Source: UBA8401 sp041665525 (GTDB lineage: Bacteria; Bacteroidota; Ignavibacteria; UBA10030; UBA8401). Taken from it: 64,000 nt of DNA. Below are positions 59,930 through 64,000 of the stretch, in pieces. Position numbers and translations under genes: made by a program. The notes below the pieces were generated by a model. That model was not told the DNA's origin and searched no databases. It saw only the letters and a program-made list of their open reading frames with translations. Location of the stretch: contig JBAYIS010000010.1 in the NCBI GenBank assembly GCA_041665525.1, positions 45,755 to 109,754 of the forward strand, read 5' to 3'. Numbering within the stretch: the stretch's first letter is position 1; every line of letters starts with the position of its first letter.

Positions 59930-60808
59930 TTATTCCAGATTCTGCAGTTGCTCGCGAATCTTTTCCAATTCTTCCTTGATACCGACCACAATGTGCGCGA
60001 TCTCCACATCGTTGCATTTGGAACCGATGGTGTTCGCCTCGCGGTTCATTTCCTGGATAAGGAAGTTTAGCTTTCGTCCTTCGGATTCCTTCGATTGCAG
60101 TGCTTCAAGAAAAAACTTATTGTGGCTCCGGAAGCGGACGCATTCTTCGGTGACATCCAGTTTTTCCGACAGCAGTGCAATTTCCAGCTCCAACCGTTGA
60201 TTGTTGATGATGCTTTTATCGTCTACCAGCTGTGCAACGCGGTCAGTCAACCGTTTCCGTTCTTCGGGTATTCGTTTTTTGGACAACTGTTCGACCGTAT
60301 CGATATGCTTATTAATCTTTAGAATTCGTTCTTTGGAATCTCTCGCCAATTCTGCGCCCTCTTTTTCCCTCATCTTCTTCAGGCCATCCACCGCTTTCGA
60401 GAGCGCCTGTTGAAATACTTTCCATTCGGTCTCGTCTTCCTGCACCTCTTTTGTTTCGAAGATTTCGGAAAAATGAAGCAGGTGTTCGAGCCCCACCGGC
60501 GCTTTGATCTTTGCTGTTTTCCGTAATTGTTCCAGTACGGAATAAATTTCTTTCGCCCTTTTTTTATCGACGGAAATGGAGAGTTCGCCGTCCGCTTCCT
60601 CTTCCTTCACAGCGCTCAGTGAGATCTTTCCCCGTGCGATCTTCGCTTTGATGATCTCTTTGATTTCATTTTCCCGCTGCGAGATGGCGCGCGGCGCACG
60701 GGAAGATATCTCGAGGAACCGATTATTAACACTGCGAAGTTCAACGGTAAAGGTGATCCCTTTGGAGGAGGCCTCACCCTTGCCGAATCCGGTCATGCTT
60801 TCGATCAT
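59930..60808 (-). CDS. YicC-family endoribonuclease
   Basis: 292 residues from the ATG at 60808. N-terminal MIESMTGFGKGEA and FTVELRSVNNRFLEISSRAP, C-terminal DUF1732 with GRKLNFLIQEMNREANTIGSKCND, both diagnostic for YicC. The family acts as an RNase on certain sRNAs and other targets. First gene of the gmk-rpoZ operon; a terminator-like hairpin lies in its leader. Confidence 0.95.
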   Translation of the reverse strand: MIESMTGFGKGEASSKGITFTVELRSVNNRFLEISSRAPRAISQRENEIKEIIKAKIARGKISLSAVKEEEADGELSISVDKKRAKEIYSVLEQLRKTAKIKAPVGLEHLLHFSEIFETKEVQEDETEWKVFQQALSKAVDGLKKMREKEGAELARDSKERILKINKHIDTVEQLSKKRIPEERKRLTDRVAQLVDDKSIINNQRLELEIALLSEKLDVTEECVRFRSHNKFFLEALQSKESEGRKLNFLIQEMNREANTIGSKCNDVEIAHIVVGIKEELEKIREQLQNLE

Positions 60809-61221
60809 ACGATGGAGCTCTCTGAAGAATGAAGAAGCTTTTTGATAAAAAAACCTTTGGAGAATGCCCCAAAGGTCGCGAGTTTCCATACAAAAATACG
60901 AAAATTCGCAAGGGCAGACAAGAAAAACCTTTCCACCCCAATTCACAGGTTATCCACATTCGAAAAGAGATAATCTTCGGGATTAAAGGGTATTTTTACC
61001 GGTTTTTCCGGACGGTTGATAACTTTGGAATAAAAGTGCCCATTTATATGCAGTTACAGGAAGTCATAGAATTTTTTGCATTAAGCAAAGGCATAAAGGT
61101 CTTTTATTGCTTTTTGGGGAACGGAATGATTCTTGATAAGCGTGCATTGGTTTAGTATTATGCAACGAATCAATATTGCACCTGTTGTTCACTCTCTAGA
61201 ATTCTACACTTAGGGTCATGT
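60809..61221. other. Intergenic region between divergent yicC and the beta-CASP gene
   Basis: 413 bases. A 108-codon plus-strand frame is present but has no domain character and is probably fortuitous. It holds the hairpin at 60853-60876 and a single TTATCCACA (60950-60958), identical to a DnaA box; one box alone does not make an origin. No other element is supported. Confidence 0.5.
60853..60876 (-). terminator. Terminator-like hairpin in the yicC leader
   Basis: Arms ACCTTTGG / CCAAAGGT, 8-base loop, with TTTTTTT directly after it on the minus strand, about 45 bases before the yicC ATG. No minus-strand gene precedes it nearby (the next one ends at 62625), so it suggests leader attenuation or premature termination. 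Confidence 0.6.
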
Positions 61222-62619
61222 ATGGAAATACAGTTTATCGGCGCCGCGCGGACAGTCACCGGATCGATGCATTTACTTCGGTATAATGGAAAACAGATTT
61301 TGCTTGATTGCGGTATGTTCCAGGGACGTCGCGCGGAAACTTACGAACGGAACAAGAATTTCCCGTTTGATCCCTCAATAATTGAAGCCGTAATTCTGTC
61401 GCATGCTCATATTGATCATGCAGGAAATCTTCCCAACCTGGTGAAGAACGGTTTTAAAGGACCCATTTACTGCACACCCGCCACTGCCGATCTTTGCCGC
61501 ATTATGTTGATGGACAGTGCGCATATCCAGGAAAAAGATATCGAGTTCGTGAACAAGCGCAGAGCGAAGAAGAAACTTCCACCGATCGAACCGCTGTATG
61601 CAACGGAAGATGTGGAGCCGATGCTGGAGATGCTTGTGGAGGTGTCGTACAGGACTGATTTTGAAGCAGCGGAAGGACTGCACGGAAAATATTTCGATGC
61701 CGGACATATTCTTGGCTCTGCGTCGATGCATCTAACAGTGGAAGAGAAGGGGAAACGCCCGTTCCATCTCGGTTTCACCGGAGATGTGGGGAGGCCGAAT
61801 CTGCCGATTCTGAAGGATCCGGAGTTTATGGGGAATGTTTCCGCGCTGATCTGTGAAAGCACGTACGGCGGGAAATTGCACGCACCGGCGGAAGAATCCT
61901 CCAGAAAATTGTTAGAGGTAGTACGGCGGACAATGGAACGAGGTGGAAAGATTATCGTCCCGTCATTCAGCGTCGGACGGACGCAGGATTTGGTGTACCA
62001 ACTGAACAGTTTGAAGAACGAAGGGCTGTTGCCGGACATTCCTGTGTATGTGGACAGTCCGCTCTCCATGAAAGCGACAGAGATTTTTCGGAAACATCCC
62101 GAATGCTTTGACGATGAGACGAACGAAATTTTGAAAAGCGACGACGACGTATTCGGTTTTGAACGGCTACATTTCATCCGCGATGCGGAGGAGTCCAAAA
62201 CGCTGAACGACAAGAAAGAATCGTGCATGATCATTGCAGCATCGGGTATGTGCGAAGCAGGGCGGATCGTTCATCATCTGAACAATAACATCGAGAATCC
62301 CAACAACACGGTGTTGATTGTCGGCTACCAGGCGGAACACACGTTAGGGAAAAAGATTGTAGACCGAAATCCGGAGATTTCAATATTCGGGGAAGTTAAG
62401 AAACTCAACAGTGAAGTGGTGGTGATGAACTCCTTCAGCGCGCATGCAGATAACAACGAACTGCTGCACTATGTAGCGCCGTTCGATAAGTCACAGTTAA
62501 AGAATATCTTTCTTGTCCATGGAGATCTTGAGCGGGCGGAAAAGTTTTCTGCATCGCTGACTGAGCACAATTTCAAACGTGTGGATATTCCGGAGCGGTT
62601 GCAGAAATTCGAAGTGTAA
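61222..62619 (+). CDS. MBL-fold beta-CASP RNA-processing nuclease
   Basis: 465 residues. Metallo-beta-lactamase motifs: LLDCGMFQG, ILSHAHIDHAG, DAGHILGSAS and the later FTGDVGRP, then a beta-CASP domain (about 190-370) and the C-terminal RMMBL with SFSAHADNNELLHYV. These match CPSF73/Ysh1-like RNases. It stands alone and divergent from yicC. RNA targets unknown. Confidence 0.92.
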   Translation: MEIQFIGAARTVTGSMHLLRYNGKQILLDCGMFQGRRAETYERNKNFPFDPSIIEAVILSHAHIDHAGNLPNLVKNGFKGPIYCTPATADLCRIMLMDSAHIQEKDIEFVNKRRAKKKLPPIEPLYATEDVEPMLEMLVEVSYRTDFEAAEGLHGKYFDAGHILGSASMHLTVEEKGKRPFHLGFTGDVGRPNLPILKDPEFMGNVSALICESTYGGKLHAPAEESSRKLLEVVRRTMERGGKIIVPSFSVGRTQDLVYQLNSLKNEGLLPDIPVYVDSPLSMKATEIFRKHPECFDDETNEILKSDDDVFGFERLHFIRDAEESKTLNDKKESCMIIAASGMCEAGRIVHHLNNNIENPNNTVLIVGYQAEHTLGKKIVDRNPEISIFGEVKKLNSEVVVMNSFSAHADNNELLHYVAPFDKSQLKNIFLVHGDLERAEKFSASLTEHNFKRVDIPERLQKFEV

Positions 62620-62624
62620 CAGAT

Positions 62625-63080
62625 TTATCGTTTGAAAACTTTCTCGTAAACGGCAATCCATTCTTTCGGCGTCATTTTTCGCGCCAGTTCGCCGATCAAA
62701 TCATAGGGGATCTGATCCGGTTTTTTAAATCGAAGGCACCCTTTTCCCATATCCAGTTTTCCCGCCTTGGTCTCTGTGTATGCCTTTGTGAACCACGCCA
62801 GCAGGTTTTTTTCCGCATAGATCCCCATATGATAGACCGCGATGAAGTTCTTTTGCGATGCGATGTTAATGAACGGGAGCGGCTGTTTTGGGTCGCAATG
62901 GTAACCGTCCGGATAGACAGTATGCGGGACCACATAACCGATCATACCATAGTTCATCACTTCGGCGAATCCGCGCGGAAGATTCTTTCGGATGACGGAG
63001 CGTAGTTTTTTCATGGCCGCTTTCCTGTCATCGGGAAGCTGGTCTAGATATTCTTTTGGAGTTGGTGCTGTGGATTGCAT
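62625..63080 (-). CDS. DUF1801 protein
   Basis: 151 residues from the ATG at 63080. TPKEYLDQLPDDRKAAMKKLRSVIRKN, FAEVMNYGMIGYVVPH, FINIASQKNFIAVYHMGIYAEK and MGKGCLRFKKPDQIPYDLIGEL place it in the DUF1801/YdhG-like fold. Function uncertain; small soluble protein. Convergent with the beta-CASP gene, 5 bases apart. Upstream codons overlapping the NTF2-like gene are not part of it. Confidence 0.85.
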   Translation of the reverse strand: MQSTAPTPKEYLDQLPDDRKAAMKKLRSVIRKNLPRGFAEVMNYGMIGYVVPHTVYPDGYHCDPKQPLPFINIASQKNFIAVYHMGIYAEKNLLAWFTKAYTETKAGKLDMGKGCLRFKKPDQIPYDLIGELARKMTPKEWIAVYEKVFKR

Positions 63081-63129
63081 ACGAAATGTAATATGGGAAT
63101 TGAATGAGTTTTGAACGTACGGTTGTCGT

Positions 63130-63594
63130 TCAAAGAAATTTCCTTTTTTTCGCAGTCGCTTTCTTGGCGCGTGCTGCCGCCTTCTTTTTCGGGAGTTGTT
63201 CCAACAAACTGTGCATGTCGAAGAAAGCCCACATCCCTTCGATGCGTCCTTGTTCAAGATAGAAGATGTCGGTTCCGGTGATCGAGATATGCTTGTGCGA
63301 AGGTTTCACACCGCGGAACGCATGCTCATGTGTTCCGGTCAACCGCCAGACGACCACTACCTGTCCGTCTTCCGCGATCTCGTTTTCAACGGAAGTGTAC
63401 AAGTCCGGAAACGCATGACGAATACTTGCAACAAAATCATAAACTCCTTCCGGCATTCCCAGCATCGGTTTTTTCATCGATGGACCGGAAAAAAGGAAGG
63501 AGGGGGAAAAGAGCTCTTTAATCAGTTCATATTTTCCTTTATTCAGAACCTCGGTAAAGTAGCGGCGAACCAATGCTTTGTTTTGCTCTGGCAT
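63130..63594 (-). CDS. NTF2-like (SnoaL-type ester cyclase family) protein
   Basis: 154 residues. SnoaL-like pattern: NKALVRRYFTEVLNKGKYELIKELF, FPDLYTSVENEIAEDGQVVVVWRLTGTHEHAF and ITGTDIFYLEQGRIEGMWAFFD. The last 20 residues are an Ala/Lys tail (KKKAAARAKKATAKK) resembling histone-H1-like tails and may bind nucleic acid or other anions. Role unknown. Confidence 0.85.
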   Translation of the reverse strand: MPEQNKALVRRYFTEVLNKGKYELIKELFSPSFLFSGPSMKKPMLGMPEGVYDFVASIRHAFPDLYTSVENEIAEDGQVVVVWRLTGTHEHAFRGVKPSHKHISITGTDIFYLEQGRIEGMWAFFDMHSLLEQLPKKKAAARAKKATAKKRKFL

Positions 63595-63699
63595 AACACC
63601 CCCAACGAGTCGTTACGCGCAACATAACAAAGTTCCGAGAGAGGAGCAAGTGACCTACTCGTATCAAAAACACGGGAAAAACAGCTGAAAAAGGAGATT

Positions 63700-64000
63700 T
63701 TACAATTCGTACTCCACTCCAAAGATTGGAAGCAAATTCCATTGATAAATGGTCTGCTGACTGTTCTCCTTCTCATCCCAGAAATAGGTTGCGACATTCT
63801 TCCTGTTATACACATTCCACGCACTGACATATAGGATGAGATTGGAATTTTCAAAATGAAACCGCTTGTCGAACCGCACATTCATGGAATGATATGCCGG
63901 ATACCGTTCTGCATTGATCCTGTTTCCGTCAAAAACACCGCGCTTCAATTGCGCAGACTGCGTAAGATCGAATGGAGTGTACGGCGTTCCTCCGGCAATA
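63700..64000 (-). CDS. TonB-dependent receptor, C-terminal fragment
   Basis: The frame runs in from the window edge (first visible codons IAGGTPYTPFDLTQSAQLKRGVFDGNR, shown here in pieces: TPYTPFDLT, RYPAYHSMNVRFDKRF, LILYVSAWNVYNRKN) and stops at 63700 with the aromatic-ending GVEYEL. These are the last strands of a TonB-dependent outer-membrane barrel. About 100 residues are visible; substrate cannot be judged. Confidence 0.85.
   Translation of the reverse strand, partial: IAGGTPYTPFDLTQSAQLKRGVFDGNRINAERYPAYHSMNVRFDKRFHFENSNLILYVSAWNVYNRKNVATYFWDEKENSQQTIYQWNLLPIFGVEYEL

Noticed and set aside
60950..60958. TTATCCACA, identical to a DnaA box, between yicC and the beta-CASP gene
   Set aside because: Only one perfect box, with no cluster, AT-rich unwinding element or dnaA nearby; expected by chance in 64 kb.
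60829..61155. 108-codon plus-strand open frame between yicC and the beta-CASP gene
   Set aside because: Overlaps the yicC leader hairpin, no Shine-Dalgarno, no recognisable domain.
62625..63257. Long form of the DUF1801 protein overlapping the NTF2-like gene
   Set aside because: The extra 59 residues look like another reading frame of the neighbouring gene; the conserved domain begins at the ATG at 63080.

Overview
The window (GC close to 50%) looks like an FCB-group chromosome, most likely Bacteroidota/Ignavibacteria-related. The main evidence is a secreted protein with a type IX secretion C-terminal domain carrying the PNPFNP motif, a short (351-residue) ketol-acid reductoisomerase of the kind found in Bacteroidota, and two-component-regulator-propeller sensing. 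No rRNA, tRNA, CRISPR array, phage or transposase gene was found. Three ParB-binding parS palindromes between 24.2 and 27.5 kb, inside the rsmG-mnmG-mnmE block, suggest the window lies in the origin-proximal part of the chromosome. The lineage is inferred from gene content only.

Layout. 0-6.7 kb, mostly minus strand: an SRAP (HMCES/YedK) protein cut by the window edge, a lone AraC-type HTH protein, a frameshifted thioesterase, a T9SS cargo protein, the agmatine-to-putrescine pair aguA/aguB, and fabF. 6.8-10.2 kb, minus: a compact metallo-RiPP locus with a Sec-exported six-cysteine repeat peptide, an MNIO (DUF692) enzyme, its DUF2063 partner and a DoxX membrane protein, preceded by a heme c (P460-like) lipoprotein. 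10.5-16 kb: an OmpR-type two-component pair and a large 14-blade propeller histidine kinase. 16-20.4 kb, minus: esterase, MarC, a small unknown protein, a DUF4032 protein, DedA and UppP. 20.6-27.6 kb: an FHS sugar transporter (plus), then a SpoVG-like protein, MurQ, RsmG, MnmG and MnmE (minus).

27.6-51.7 kb, plus strand, is an amino-acid biosynthesis supercluster: a predicted ilv leader peptide and attenuator, then ilvB, ilvN, gltB, gltD, a DUF2141 protein, ilvC, cimA, a DAHP synthase, leuA, leuC, a methyltransferase, panD, leuD, proC, leuB, lysC, a Rof-like protein, thrC and thrB. Together these give valine, leucine and citramalate-derived isoleucine precursors, glutamate as amino donor, proline, and threonine from aspartate. 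ilvD, ilvE, asd and hom are not in the window. 51.8-64 kb: a Nim/PPOX flavoprotein, a secreted rhodanese, a CPBP protease, a DUF1460 protein, then an information/cofactor block (dnaB, type-4 UDG, coaBC, rpoZ, gmk, yicC), a beta-CASP nuclease, DUF1801 and NTF2-like proteins, and the C-terminus of a TonB-dependent receptor.

The two most interesting signals are the MNIO metallopeptide locus with its regular (DGCSGKDGCKGKDMKKGK)n precursor and the ribosome-stalling-type attenuator in front of ilvB. Secondary signals are the parS trio, a pair of MITE-like elements with matching termini, terminator-like hairpins in the leaders of uppP and yicC, and a Rof-like antiterminator between lysC and thrC.
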